Below are positions 9,265 through 18,031 of a DNA stretch of 64,000 bases, piece by piece. The notes beneath the pieces are model-generated. The model ran no database searches and was not told the DNA's origin. It was given only the letters and a program-made list of their open reading frames with translations. The stretch comes from Thalassotalea_B piscium_A (GTDB lineage Bacteria > Pseudomonadota > Gammaproteobacteria > Enterobacterales > Alteromonadaceae): positions 372,001 to 436,000 of the forward strand of contig CP186339.1 in the NCBI GenBank assembly GCA_049347715.1. The letters run 5' to 3'. The translations under genes and the position numbers were made by a program. Each line of letters begins with the position of its first letter. Position 1 is the stretch's first letter.

Positions 9265-10499
9265 TGAAGTATCTTGCGTTAATTATCGATACCTTTGATG
9301 AGCTTTTACAGCATAAATTGCGAACATTACTTACTTTATTAGGTATGATTTTTGGTGTGGGAGCTGTTATTGCTATGCTTAACATTGGTGAAGGGGCAGA
9401 ACGAGAGGCATTGAAAATGATCAATACCATGGGGCTGCAAAACCTAATCATTGAAAGTAAAAGCTTTGCAGAAAAAGAGTTAAAAGAGCAACGGAAACAC
9501 TCAAGAGGCTTAACGATTCGAGATGGTGAAATTAGTACTAAATCTTTGCCGTTTGTGGTTGATTTTAGTGCGCAAAAAAAGATTGAAACCTATGCCATTT
9601 TTAGTGCCTTTGGTAAGAGTGATGGCGAAGCTGTAGGCGTGAGCCCAAGTTACTTTGAACTTTCGAAGTTTAACTTAGCCCATGGCCGTGTATTGAGTGA
9701 GCAAGATGATGCGGTATTTTCACAGGTGGCTTTATTAGGTTCATCAACGGCGAAACAATTATTTCCTCTAGGAGATGCCATCGGCAAAAATATTAAAATC
9801 AACCACCTTTGGTTTAACGTTGTTGGTGTGTTAGCGCCACCATTTCTGAAAAAAGATGAATTTCAAGGAATTAAATTAGGCGGTGATCAAAACCAAGTAT
9901 TTATTCCTTTAAAAACAGCCATTCATAAATATGCCAGTAAGAAATTAGCAAGTGAAGTCAGTAGCTTAAAATTAAAAGTAGATGACAATGTCGACCCTAT
10001 TCAAGCGGCAGTTGCTATTGGCCATCTTTTAGACCGACGCCATAATGACGTTGATGATTATAATATTATTGTGCCTGCAGCACTGCTTGCTCAGCAGAAA
10101 CAAACACAACAAATATTTAATATTGTGATGTCATGTGTAGCGGGTATTTCACTATTGGTTGGAGGTATAGGGATAATGAATATTATGTTGGCGACAGTGC
10201 TTGAACGAACTAAAGAAATTGGTTTGTTAAGAGCGGTAGGAGCAACACAAAAAGATATTCAGATACAGTTTATTGCTGAGAGTTTTACCATTTCCATTAT
10301 GGGAGGCATACTAGGTGTGGTTTTTGGTATTTTATTATCAGAGTTAATTGCAATGTACTCTGAATGGGCAGTTTCATGGTCAATTAGTGCGATTATCTTA
10401 TCTTTTAGCATTTGTGCTATGGTAGGTTTAATTTTTGGCGTATATCCTGCTATTAAAGCATCAAAACTTGACCCCATTGATGCACTACAAAGTGATTAA
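9264..10499 (+). CDS. MacB-type ABC transporter permease (FtsX family)
   Basis: This 411-residue inner-membrane protein has one N-terminal membrane helix (about residues 18-42), a large periplasmic MacB_PCD-like domain (about 45-270) and three C-terminal helices. The family motif ERTKEIGLLRAVGATQKDI lies after the second helix. It pairs with the ATPase at 5306 as a mechanotransmission-type exporter. No TolC-like outer-membrane gene is in the operon, so the channel must come from elsewhere. Substrate unknown. Confidence 0.88.
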   Translation: MKYLALIIDTFDELLQHKLRTLLTLLGMIFGVGAVIAMLNIGEGAEREALKMINTMGLQNLIIESKSFAEKELKEQRKHSRGLTIRDGEISTKSLPFVVDFSAQKKIETYAIFSAFGKSDGEAVGVSPSYFELSKFNLAHGRVLSEQDDAVFSQVALLGSSTAKQLFPLGDAIGKNIKINHLWFNVVGVLAPPFLKKDEFQGIKLGGDQNQVFIPLKTAIHKYASKKLASEVSSLKLKVDDNVDPIQAAVAIGHLLDRRHNDVDDYNIIVPAALLAQQKQTQQIFNIVMSCVAGISLLVGGIGIMNIMLATVLERTKEIGLLRAVGATQKDIQIQFIAESFTISIMGGILGVVFGILLSELIAMYSEWAVSWSISAIILSFSICAMVGLIFGVYPAIKASKLDPIDALQSD

Positions 10500-10543
10500 C
10501 CTCACAATGAGTTTTAATAGAGGGGTGAAACAGAGAAGCATTA

Positions 10544-10966
10544 ATGATTTATGCCTTTTTTATTAATAGTTTAATTGTTGCTATTGCAGTAGTTGTTCAT
10601 TATGAGATCCTTTATAGGTTATCTCTGTATATCCCTGAAATGAAGATGAAGCATCGTTTTAGAATTGTAATTTGTGTATTCGGAACATTTATTGCTCATG
10701 TTATGGAAGTTTGGCTTTTTGCTGTTGCTTATTACTTTATGAATAAAGCTTCTGGCTGGGGGGAGTTACAAGGAAATTTTGACGGAAGTTTACTGGATTG
10801 CGGTTATTTTTCTTTTACCGTATACAGTACTGTAGGATTTGGAGATGTTGTACCCCTTGGCAGTATAAGGTTTCTCACAGGGGTAGAGTCTTTATTAGGA
10901 TTGATATTGATTACTTGGTCGGCCTCTTTTTTATACCTACAAATGGAAAAAGAATGGAAGACCTAA
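10544..10966 (+). CDS. Two-helix ion channel-like membrane protein
   Basis: The 140-residue protein has about three hydrophobic segments and a pore loop with the K+-channel selectivity signature TVGFGD (STVGFGDVVPLG near residue 98). This fits the Ion_trans_2 family. There is no cytoplasmic RCK or nucleotide-binding domain. It lies 44 bp after the ABC permease in the same direction and may be read from the same transcript, but nothing in the sequence ties it to the exporter. Confidence 0.7.
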   Translation: MIYAFFINSLIVAIAVVVHYEILYRLSLYIPEMKMKHRFRIVICVFGTFIAHVMEVWLFAVAYYFMNKASGWGELQGNFDGSLLDCGYFSFTVYSTVGFGDVVPLGSIRFLTGVESLLGLILITWSASFLYLQMEKEWKT

Positions 10967-11039
10967 TGGACACTACAAATATCATTTATACAAAGCAATA
11001 CGAGTGTTTAATCTAAGTTAGATGATAGCTATAACCATA

Positions 11040-11285
11040 CTACTCTTTAATAATTTCTAGTGCTTTCTCTCTAAGTACGGATACAAGTTCATCAGTAGAT
11101 TCTTCTGGTAACCAGCCCGATAAGGCTATTGAACTATATACAGGCTTGCCAACATTCACTGCTATTGTATATGTCTTACTCTATTTTAGCGCAGGGTTTG
11201 TCGTTTCTACACGGGAATATCCTAGAGTTCTGATTTCATTTAATATTCATTCTAATTCACACTTAGTTACATTGTTTACTACCAT
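11040..11285 (-). pseudogene. Relic of an IclR-type effector-domain gene
   Basis: Read on the minus strand from 11285, one frame stays meaningful for 81 codons but contains two internal stops (TGA, then TAG). The pieces are ILNEIRTLGYSRVETTNPALK and SKTYTIAVNVGKPVYSSIAL followed by SGWLPEESTDELVSV. This resembles the C-terminal ligand domain of IclR regulators, which carry an 'IR..GY' element and then an 'IA.PV......ALS.SG' strand. The DNA-binding half is absent. The assignment to IclR is by eye. Confidence 0.5.
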
Positions 11286-11295
11286 GTCGTCGTAT

Positions 11296-11334
11296 GAACG
11301 AGCCTATTAAATAGATTTATTTAATAGGCTGTTC
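11296..11334. repeat. Long perfect hairpin
   Basis: Arms AGCCTATTAAAT (11301-11312) and ATTTAATAGGCT (11319-11330) pair perfectly around a six-base loop. A further GAAC/GTTC pair extends the stem across one bulged base. No T run follows on either strand, so it is not a standard terminator. It lies between the IclR-like relic and fadB and could be a scar or an operator-like structure. Confidence 0.5.
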
Positions 11335-11530
11335 AGGCGGTTTTATATCCTTAAGGTTATGATATGTATGCTTTATGTTTAACTTTTATTTTGTTGGCTT
11401 GTTTTTTTAAGACACCCAATTAAAACACTTGTTTAAAAAATTTGCATTTATATTTCTTTCAAGGCACACTCAATCAACTATTATTAGTAGCAAAGATATA
11501 TTCCTAAAATTAAATGTGAGGAGATTAGGC

Positions 11531-13690
11531 ATGTTATTTCAGGGTAAAAGCCTTTCCGCCGAGTTATTGGAAAATGGCATCGTAGAGTTTAAATTTGACG
11601 CTGAAGGTTCAGTGAATAAATTTGATCAAGCAACATTTCAAGATTACAAAGCTGCAATCGCAGCTATCAACCAATGTACTGACGCTAAAGGTGTTTTGGT
11701 TACTTCAGGCAAGTCTAACTTTATTGTTGGCGCAGATATCACTGAATTCATCGAAATTTTTAAACAACCAGAAGAAACTTTAATTCCTTGGATTAAAGAT
11801 GGCTCTGACGTATTTGATGCATTTGAAGATCTTAATATGCCAACTATTGCTGCAATTAATGGTTTTGCATTAGGTGGTGGTTGTGAAATGACACTTGCCT
11901 GCGATTACCGTATTGCTGATACCACATGCTCAATTGGTTTACCCGAAGTGAAATTAGGTTTAATGCCTGGTTTTGGTGGAACTGTACGTTTACCGCGTAT
12001 TATCGGCGCTGATAATGCAGTTGAGTGGATGTCGACAGGTAAAGCTCATAAACCAGAACAAGCATTAGCTGTGGGTGTTTTAGATGCAGTAGTTGCACCA
12101 GAAAACTTACGTGAAGCTGCATTAAATATGCTTAATGACGCTATTGCGAATAAATTAGATTGGCGTACTAAGCGTCAAGCAAAGCTTGAACCTTTACAGC
12201 TGAGTCCCGTTGAAAGCATTATGACATTTACTACATGTAAAGGTATGATCGCAGCAAAAGCAGGCAAGCATTATCCAGCACCTATGGTAATGGTTAAAAC
12301 AATAGAAGCTGCTTCAACACTTGACCGTGCAGGCGCAATGGCATGTGAAAATAAAGGTTTTGCTAAACTGGCAAAAACTGATGCGGCAACTGCACAAATT
12401 GGTTTATTTTTAGCTGACCAAGTTGTCAAAGGCAAAGCGAAGAAAGCAGGAAAACTTGCCACTAAAGCAGTAAATAAAGCTGCGGTATTAGGTGCTGGCA
12501 TTATGGGTGGTGGTATTGCTTACCAATCGGCCTATAAAGGCACGCCTATTATTATGAAAGATATTAATGATCCTGCGTTAGATCTTGGTTTAAGCACTGC
12601 GGCGGGTATTTTAACTAAACTTGCTGATCGTGGTCGTATAACCGGGAAAAAAATGGCGAGTGTGTTAAATAACATTACGCCAACATTAACTTATGACAGT
12701 GTTAAAGATGTTGATATTGTTGTTGAAGCGGTTGTAGAAAATCCTAAAGTTAAAGCTGCTGTACTGGCTGAAGTAGAAAGCCATGTCAGTGAAGATACTA
12801 TTTTAACCTCAAATACTTCAACGATTTCAATCGACTTATTAGCACAAAGCATTAAACGTAAAGATAAATTTTGTGGTATGCATTTTTTCAACCCGGTTCA
12901 TAAAATGCCATTAGTGGAAGTTATTCGTGGTAAAGATACCTCAGAAGAAACTGTTGCTGCTGTTGTTGCTTATGCGGCTAAAATGGGTAAATCACCTATT
13001 GTTGTCAACGACTGTCCTGGTTTTTATATTAATCGTGTATTGTTCCCATATTTTGCTGGTTTTAGTCAGTTAGTCCTTGAAGGGGCTGATTTTACTGCCG
13101 TTGATAAAATTATGGAAAAACAGTTTGGTTGGCCTATGGGCCCAGCATTTTTACTTGATGTAGTCGGTATTGATACTGCAGATCATTGTACAGGTGTTAT
13201 GTCTGATGGTTTCCCTACTCGTATGGCTAAACTCGAAAACGATCCAGTAAGCGCTTTATATAATGCGAAACGTTTTGGTCAAAAAAATGGAACCGGTTTT
13301 TACGATTATGGTAAAGACAAGCGTGGTAAGCCTACGAAAGTGGCAGCAAAAGCTGCTTATGATCTGTTCCCTGTTGAACCTAAAGCATTTGAAGCCGATG
13401 AAATTATCGCTCGCTTGATGATACCTATGGTAAATGAAGTGGTACGTTGTTTAGAAGAAGGTGTAGTTGATACCGCAGCCGAAGCCGATATGGGATTAAT
13501 TTATGGTCTTGGTTTCCCTCCATTTAGAGGTGGTGCAATTCGCTATTTAGAAACATTAGGCTTAGACAATTTTATTGCGATGGCAGATAAATATGCTCAC
13601 TTAGGTGAAATTTATCAGGTAACTGATGGCTTACGCGAAATGGCTAAATCAGGTAAATCGTATTTCACTACTGATGTTAAAACAGCTTAA
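11531..13690 (+). CDS. fadB: Fatty acid oxidation complex subunit alpha
   Basis: FadB carries enoyl-CoA hydratase, 3-hydroxyacyl-CoA dehydrogenase and isomerase activities of beta-oxidation. The frame is open from 11429, but I place the start at 11531 because TGAGGAG lies just upstream and MLFQGKSLSAELLENG is the usual FadB start, giving 719 residues (E. coli FadB has 729). The crotonase domain shows GFALGGGCEMTLACDYRIA and LPEVKLGLMPGFGGT. The NAD-binding domain begins at AAVLGAGIMGGGIAYQSA near residue 316, followed by HFFNPVHKMPLVEV. It is followed 15 bp later by fadA; the two form the trifunctional complex. Confidence 0.95.
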   Translation: MLFQGKSLSAELLENGIVEFKFDAEGSVNKFDQATFQDYKAAIAAINQCTDAKGVLVTSGKSNFIVGADITEFIEIFKQPEETLIPWIKDGSDVFDAFEDLNMPTIAAINGFALGGGCEMTLACDYRIADTTCSIGLPEVKLGLMPGFGGTVRLPRIIGADNAVEWMSTGKAHKPEQALAVGVLDAVVAPENLREAALNMLNDAIANKLDWRTKRQAKLEPLQLSPVESIMTFTTCKGMIAAKAGKHYPAPMVMVKTIEAASTLDRAGAMACENKGFAKLAKTDAATAQIGLFLADQVVKGKAKKAGKLATKAVNKAAVLGAGIMGGGIAYQSAYKGTPIIMKDINDPALDLGLSTAAGILTKLADRGRITGKKMASVLNNITPTLTYDSVKDVDIVVEAVVENPKVKAAVLAEVESHVSEDTILTSNTSTISIDLLAQSIKRKDKFCGMHFFNPVHKMPLVEVIRGKDTSEETVAAVVAYAAKMGKSPIVVNDCPGFYINRVLFPYFAGFSQLVLEGADFTAVDKIMEKQFGWPMGPAFLLDVVGIDTADHCTGVMSDGFPTRMAKLENDPVSALYNAKRFGQKNGTGFYDYGKDKRGKPTKVAAKAAYDLFPVEPKAFEADEIIARLMIPMVNEVVRCLEEGVVDTAAEADMGLIYGLGFPPFRGGAIRYLETLGLDNFIAMADKYAHLGEIYQVTDGLREMAKSGKSYFTTDVKTA

Positions 13691-13705
13691 GACGAGGAGA
13701 AAACC

Positions 13706-14869
13706 ATGAAAGAAGTCGTAATTGTCGATTGTATTCGTACACCAATGGGACGCTCCAAAGCGGGCGTTTTCAGAAATGTCAGAGCAGAAGTATTATCTGC
13801 ACATTTAATGGAATCATTATTAGCGCGCAACCCTAATTTAGACCCTGCGTTAATTGAAGATATTATTTGGGGAAATGTAAAACAAACTAAAGAACAAGGT
13901 TTTAATATTGCCCGAAATGCTCAGTTATTAACTAATATTCCAAAGCATGTTGGCGCAGTAACAGTAAACCGTTTATGTGGTTCATCAATGCAAGCATTAC
14001 ACGATGCATCAACAAATATTATGTCAGGTCAAGGTGACATTTTTATGATTGGTGGTGTTGAACACATGGGACATGTGCCTATGATGTATGATGTTGATTT
14101 TGCTCCAGAGCTTAGCAAACATATCTCACGTGCCGCTGGTAATATGGGATTAACTGCCGAATTATTAGGTAAACAACACGGTGTTACACGTGAACAGCAA
14201 GATGCTTTTGGTGCACGTTCTCATCAACGTGCTTATCAAGCAATGCTTGAAGGACGTTGGGCTAATGAAATTGTGCCTACGCTCGGTCATGATGCCATGG
14301 GTGCGTTAAAACTGATTGAAAATGATGAAGTTATTCGCCCGGAAACAACGGTTGAAGGTCTTGCTGCATTACGTCCTGTATTTGATCCGGTAAATGGTAC
14401 CGTCACCGCGGGAACATCATCTGCATTATCAGATGGTGCGTCTGCAATGCTAGTGATGTCGGCTGATAGAGCCAAAGAACTTGGCTTAACTGCTCGCGCA
14501 AGAATTCGTGGTATGGGTGTTGCTGGTTGTGATCCTTCTACTATGGGATTTGGTCCAGTTCCTGCTACTAAAAAAGCACTTAAACGTGCGGGTTTAACCA
14601 TTGATGATATTGAAATGGCTGAATTTAATGAAGCATTTGCAGCACAAGCTATTTCATGTGTGCGTCATTTTGGCATTGAAGATAAGATGGACGACATGAT
14701 TAACCTTAACGGTGGTGCTATCGCATTAGGTCATCCATTAGGTTGTTCAGGTTCACGTATTACTACAACACTACTTAATATCATGGAAAGCAAAGATGTA
14801 AATATCGGTCTTGCAACTATGTGTATTGGTTTAGGCCAAGGTATAGCAACTGTTATAGAGCGTGTTTAA
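13706..14869 (+). CDS. fadA: 3-ketoacyl-CoA thiolase
   Basis: FadA catalyses the last step of beta-oxidation, cleaving 3-ketoacyl-CoA with CoA, in complex with FadB. At 387 residues it equals E. coli FadA in length. The nucleophilic Cys lies in RLCGSSMQALH near residue 91, and the C-terminal catalytic motifs are GGAIALGHPLGCSGSR and CIGLGQG. ATG follows GACGAGGAGAAAACC, a strong ribosome-binding site. A terminator follows at 14922. Confidence 0.96.
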   Translation: MKEVVIVDCIRTPMGRSKAGVFRNVRAEVLSAHLMESLLARNPNLDPALIEDIIWGNVKQTKEQGFNIARNAQLLTNIPKHVGAVTVNRLCGSSMQALHDASTNIMSGQGDIFMIGGVEHMGHVPMMYDVDFAPELSKHISRAAGNMGLTAELLGKQHGVTREQQDAFGARSHQRAYQAMLEGRWANEIVPTLGHDAMGALKLIENDEVIRPETTVEGLAALRPVFDPVNGTVTAGTSSALSDGASAMLVMSADRAKELGLTARARIRGMGVAGCDPSTMGFGPVPATKKALKRAGLTIDDIEMAEFNEAFAAQAISCVRHFGIEDKMDDMINLNGGAIALGHPLGCSGSRITTTLLNIMESKDVNIGLATMCIGLGQGIATVIERV

Positions 14870-14921
14870 TTTTTAGATAAAAGTATTTATCGACAAAATT
14901 ACTATTATAAATAGTGCTATA

Positions 14922-14953
14922 GGTCAATCAGAGAAATCTGATTGGCCTTTTTA
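14922..14953 (+). terminator. Rho-independent terminator of fadBA
   Basis: The stem GGTCAATCAGA / TCTGATTGGCC with loop GAAA is followed by TTTTTA, 52 bases after the fadA stop codon. Confidence 0.85.
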
Positions 14954-15030
14954 TTGATATTTGCTAAACTGACATTCGGTTAAATACTTAGTTGATTTCT
15001 AGTTAAGTGCTTAACCAAATCAATACTGAT

Positions 15031-15074
15031 GTGAGGACGACCTCACCGCTCTATTTTATCAGGGGACGACCCCT
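15031..15074 (+). promoter_or_regulatory. Guanidine-II (mini-ykkC) riboswitch
   Basis: Two adjacent short hairpins each present an ACGA tetraloop: GTGAGG-ACGA-CCTCAC at 15031-15046 and AGGGG-ACGA-CCCCT at 15061-15074. Two stem-loops with ACGR loops are the diagnostic fold of the guanidine-II class. The second hairpin ends 19 bases before the ATG of the SMR transporter at 15094, consistent with control of translation initiation. The ligand is inferred from the class. Confidence 0.9.
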
Positions 15075-15093
15075 ACTATTAATAGAGTAAACT

Positions 15094-15408
15094 ATGTCTT
15101 GGTTAATCTTATTTATTGCAGGTATTTTAGAAGCTGGCTGGCTAGTTGGTATTCAAAAATCCGATTCATTTACCAACATTCCTTATGTAATCTTTGCTGT
15201 TTTTTCGATGACGCTAAGTCTAGTGTTGTTTTCAATAGCGATAAAAGATATCCCTATCAGTCATGCGTATTTAGTGTGGTTGGCAGTGGGTGCATCATCA
15301 ATTGCTGTTATTAATCATTACTTTTTTGAGCAACCACTTTCAGCACAACATTTACTCTGTTTTGGTTTGATCTTTATTGGCGTTGTCGGTTTGAAAGTAC
15401 TAAATTAG
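15094..15408 (+). CDS. gdx: Small multidrug resistance family guanidinium exporter (Gdx/SugE type)
   Basis: This 104-residue inner-membrane protein has four predicted helices and the conserved N-terminal Glu in the first helix (AGILEAGWLVGIQKS, residue 13), which binds cation substrates in the SMR family. GWLVGIQKS is close to the Gdx/SugE subgroup rather than EmrE. The guanidine-II riboswitch immediately upstream supports guanidinium as substrate. It forms an antiparallel dimer in studied members and exchanges guanidinium for protons. Confidence 0.88.
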   Translation: MSWLILFIAGILEAGWLVGIQKSDSFTNIPYVIFAVFSMTLSLVLFSIAIKDIPISHAYLVWLAVGASSIAVINHYFFEQPLSAQHLLCFGLIFIGVVGLKVLN

Positions 15409-15432
15409 TACTGAGTAAAAAGAGGAAAGAAT

Positions 15433-15840
15433 ATGGCTGGAGAAAAAGACTTAGCGACACTTATTGCGTCAATGACACCTGTGTTAGATAAAACTGACTA
15501 TGTTTTTGGCACACTTGAAAGCTACGATTTTATACAACTAGCCAATTTACAACCGATCAGTACTTTTAAAGAAAAAGAAGGCTTAACCGTTATTATCAGT
15601 AAAGTAAAAGCGGATGAAACAAACATAGCCTATTCAGGTGTCTTTAACTGTATTACCTTGAATGTACATTCAAGTCTTGATGCGGTTGGTTTAACGGCAG
15701 CGGTGGCAACTAAGCTAACTCAAGTCAATATTAGCGCTAACGTGGTGGCCGCTTATTATCATGATCATGTATTTGTTGCGGCTAAAGATGCAGAACTAGC
15801 ATTAGCCGCATTAAATGAACTTGTTCAGCAAGGGATTTGA
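15433..15840 (+). CDS. ACT domain-containing protein
   Basis: The 135-residue soluble protein appears to consist of two ACT-like folds: an N-terminal part (LATLIASMTPVLDKTDYVFGTL) and a C-terminal part (SLDAVGLTAAVATKLTQVNISANVVAAYYHDHVFV). The latter matches the ACT_7/DUF2241 group. ACT domains usually bind amino acids. It starts 24 bp after gdx behind AGAGGAAAGA, so the two could share a transcript. No enzymatic domain is attached, and the ligand is unknown. Confidence 0.78.
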   Translation: MAGEKDLATLIASMTPVLDKTDYVFGTLESYDFIQLANLQPISTFKEKEGLTVIISKVKADETNIAYSGVFNCITLNVHSSLDAVGLTAAVATKLTQVNISANVVAAYYHDHVFVAAKDAELALAALNELVQQGI

Positions 15841-15875
15841 TTATTGATCTACAAGTTATTCTAGATTCAGATTAC

Positions 15876-17813
15876 TTACTTTTTCGTTACCTTTCTACGT
15901 CTTTTAAAAGCCGGTTTCTGCGTTGACTTAACCCCTTGTAAACTGGTTGGCAACTGACTTGAAGCGCTAGCAATTAATTGTGTCAGTGTATCCTCGAGTG
16001 GTGACATAAATTGCTGATAGCTCGCACGTTGTTCACCAATGGCATTAAGTGTAGCTTCCCATTGAGCGGTCATATCGGGCTTAGTACATTGTTCAGGTAG
16101 TGCGTTTATCAAGCCTTTACCTACATCGGTGGCACTAATTTTTTTACCTTGGCGTTGCAAATAACCTCGCTTAAATAATAAGTCGATAATACCGGCCCGG
16201 GTTGCTTCTGTACCTAAACCATCAGTGTCTTTTAATACTGCTTTTAGGGCTTTATCGGTGACAAAACGGTTAATGCCTGTCATGGCAGCAAGTAAAGTAG
16301 CATCGGTAAACGCGGCAGGACATTGGGTTAGTTTATCGAGTAAATTACCTTTTAAGCAATGTAGAGTATCCCCTTGTTTCACATCAGGTAAATGTTGTTG
16401 TTCGTCGCCTTCTTGTGCCTGACTTGAATTCGCTGAGGACTTGTTTGATGAAAACTTGAATAAGCATTTCCACCCCAATTGTGTTGGCACATTGGCGCTG
16501 GCGCTAAAAAATCCGCCGGCAATAGTTAACGATATTTTACGATGTGCGTAGCGATAAACCGGGTAGAACTGAGCAAGATATTGTCGAGTGACCAGCTGAT
16601 AAATATTACTTTCGAAGCTATTTAAATTTACATTGCTGGATGATTTTTCAGTGGGAATAATTGCGTGATGCGCAGTAATTTTTTTATCATTCCAAGCAAA
16701 GCTCTTTAATGTAGCATCTGCATTTTCTGCCGCCTCTGCCAATGGTGAATCAGAATTGGCAATATGAGCAATAATCGTTGCGGCTTGCTTATGTTGCTCT
16801 TTAGGTAAATATCGACAGTCAGAGCGAGGGTAAGTGATCAGCTTATGTTTTTCGTATAGCGATTGACAAACATCTAGCACCAATTTTGCGTTCATTGAAA
16901 AGCGCTTTGCGGCTTCAATTTGTAAAGACGATAAATTAAAGGGTAACGGAGGTTGCTGTTTTTTATCTTCGTTTTTCACTTGGTTAACAAGTGCGGGTTG
17001 ATCGCTAATTCTACCAATAACATTTTCAGCCAAGCTTTTAACGACTACACGACCTTCTTCGTCCATATAAGGTTGGCATGCTTCGCTTGGGTGCCATAGG
17101 GCGTTAAAGGTTTCATTATTTGGAGTGATAATATCAGCACTAACTTGATAATAAGACTTAGCGACAAAATTTTCGATTTCAAGATCCCGCGCTACGACTA
17201 AACCTAAAATTGGTGTTTGTACCCGACCAACAGAAAGTACGCCTTGATAACCGACTTTGCCACCTTGAATAGTATAAGCGCGAGTTAAATTAATACCGTA
17301 TAACCAGTCGGCACGACTACGAGCTAATGCAGACACCGAAAGCGGGATAAATGCTTGATTTGATTTCAACTGCGTTAATGACCGTTTTACTGCTGAAACA
17401 TTTAAATCACTCACTAATAGGCGTTGAATGTTTTTCTTTTTGGTGTCACTTACTTTCAAATAATCAATAACTTCATCAACGAGTAATTGACCTTCTCTAT
17501 CAGGATCTCCCGCGTGAATTAATTGTGTCGCTTTTTTTACAAGACTACGGATAACCGCTAATTGGCCCTTGGTTTTATATTTAGGTTTTAATTGCCATTG
17601 TGTTGGAATTATCGGAAGGTGATCTAACTGCCATTTTTTATACTTAATATCGTAAGCATCAGGTTCAACTTGTTCTAAAATATGGCCAATACACCAAGTG
17701 ACAACATCACCGTTACCGACTTCAATATAACCTTGTTGTTTTTTATGGGGCTTAGGTAAAGCATCCGCTATTGCTCGACCCAAACTGGGTTTTTCAGCAA
17801 TGTATAAATTCAT
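15876..17813 (-). CDS. topB: DNA topoisomerase III
   Basis: This type IA topoisomerase decatenates DNA and resolves recombination intermediates. The 645-residue protein starts with the TOPRIM domain (MNLYIAEKPSLGRAIADALP and HAGDPDREGQLLVDEVI). The active-site Tyr lies in KLITYPRSDCRYL near residue 327, and ALARSRADWLYGINLTRAYT is also typical. The length matches E. coli TopB (653). The C-terminus is basic and Ser-rich, without cysteine zinc fingers, as expected for TopB. It is convergent with the ACT gene. Confidence 0.94.
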   Translation of the reverse strand: MNLYIAEKPSLGRAIADALPKPHKKQQGYIEVGNGDVVTWCIGHILEQVEPDAYDIKYKKWQLDHLPIIPTQWQLKPKYKTKGQLAVIRSLVKKATQLIHAGDPDREGQLLVDEVIDYLKVSDTKKKNIQRLLVSDLNVSAVKRSLTQLKSNQAFIPLSVSALARSRADWLYGINLTRAYTIQGGKVGYQGVLSVGRVQTPILGLVVARDLEIENFVAKSYYQVSADIITPNNETFNALWHPSEACQPYMDEEGRVVVKSLAENVIGRISDQPALVNQVKNEDKKQQPPLPFNLSSLQIEAAKRFSMNAKLVLDVCQSLYEKHKLITYPRSDCRYLPKEQHKQAATIIAHIANSDSPLAEAAENADATLKSFAWNDKKITAHHAIIPTEKSSSNVNLNSFESNIYQLVTRQYLAQFYPVYRYAHRKISLTIAGGFFSASANVPTQLGWKCLFKFSSNKSSANSSQAQEGDEQQHLPDVKQGDTLHCLKGNLLDKLTQCPAAFTDATLLAAMTGINRFVTDKALKAVLKDTDGLGTEATRAGIIDLLFKRGYLQRQGKKISATDVGKGLINALPEQCTKPDMTAQWEATLNAIGEQRASYQQFMSPLEDTLTQLIASASSQLPTSLQGVKSTQKPAFKRRRKVTKK

Positions 17814-18031
17814 GGCAAATAGGGAGTAATTTCATTTAATACTAGTGTAAATTAATACTGTTTATATATCCAGTTTTGTTGTCGATGTAATGAAATGTTC
17901 TAGGGTGCTATCTAGCTATTTGGAAAAGCTAACGAGACTTGTTTAGTTGAAGCTTAGGTGTTTTTTTGGTTGATTAAAAATAGACTTAACGGTAGGTTAA
18001 TGGCAGTTAATTTTTTTGGATCAAGACCAAC

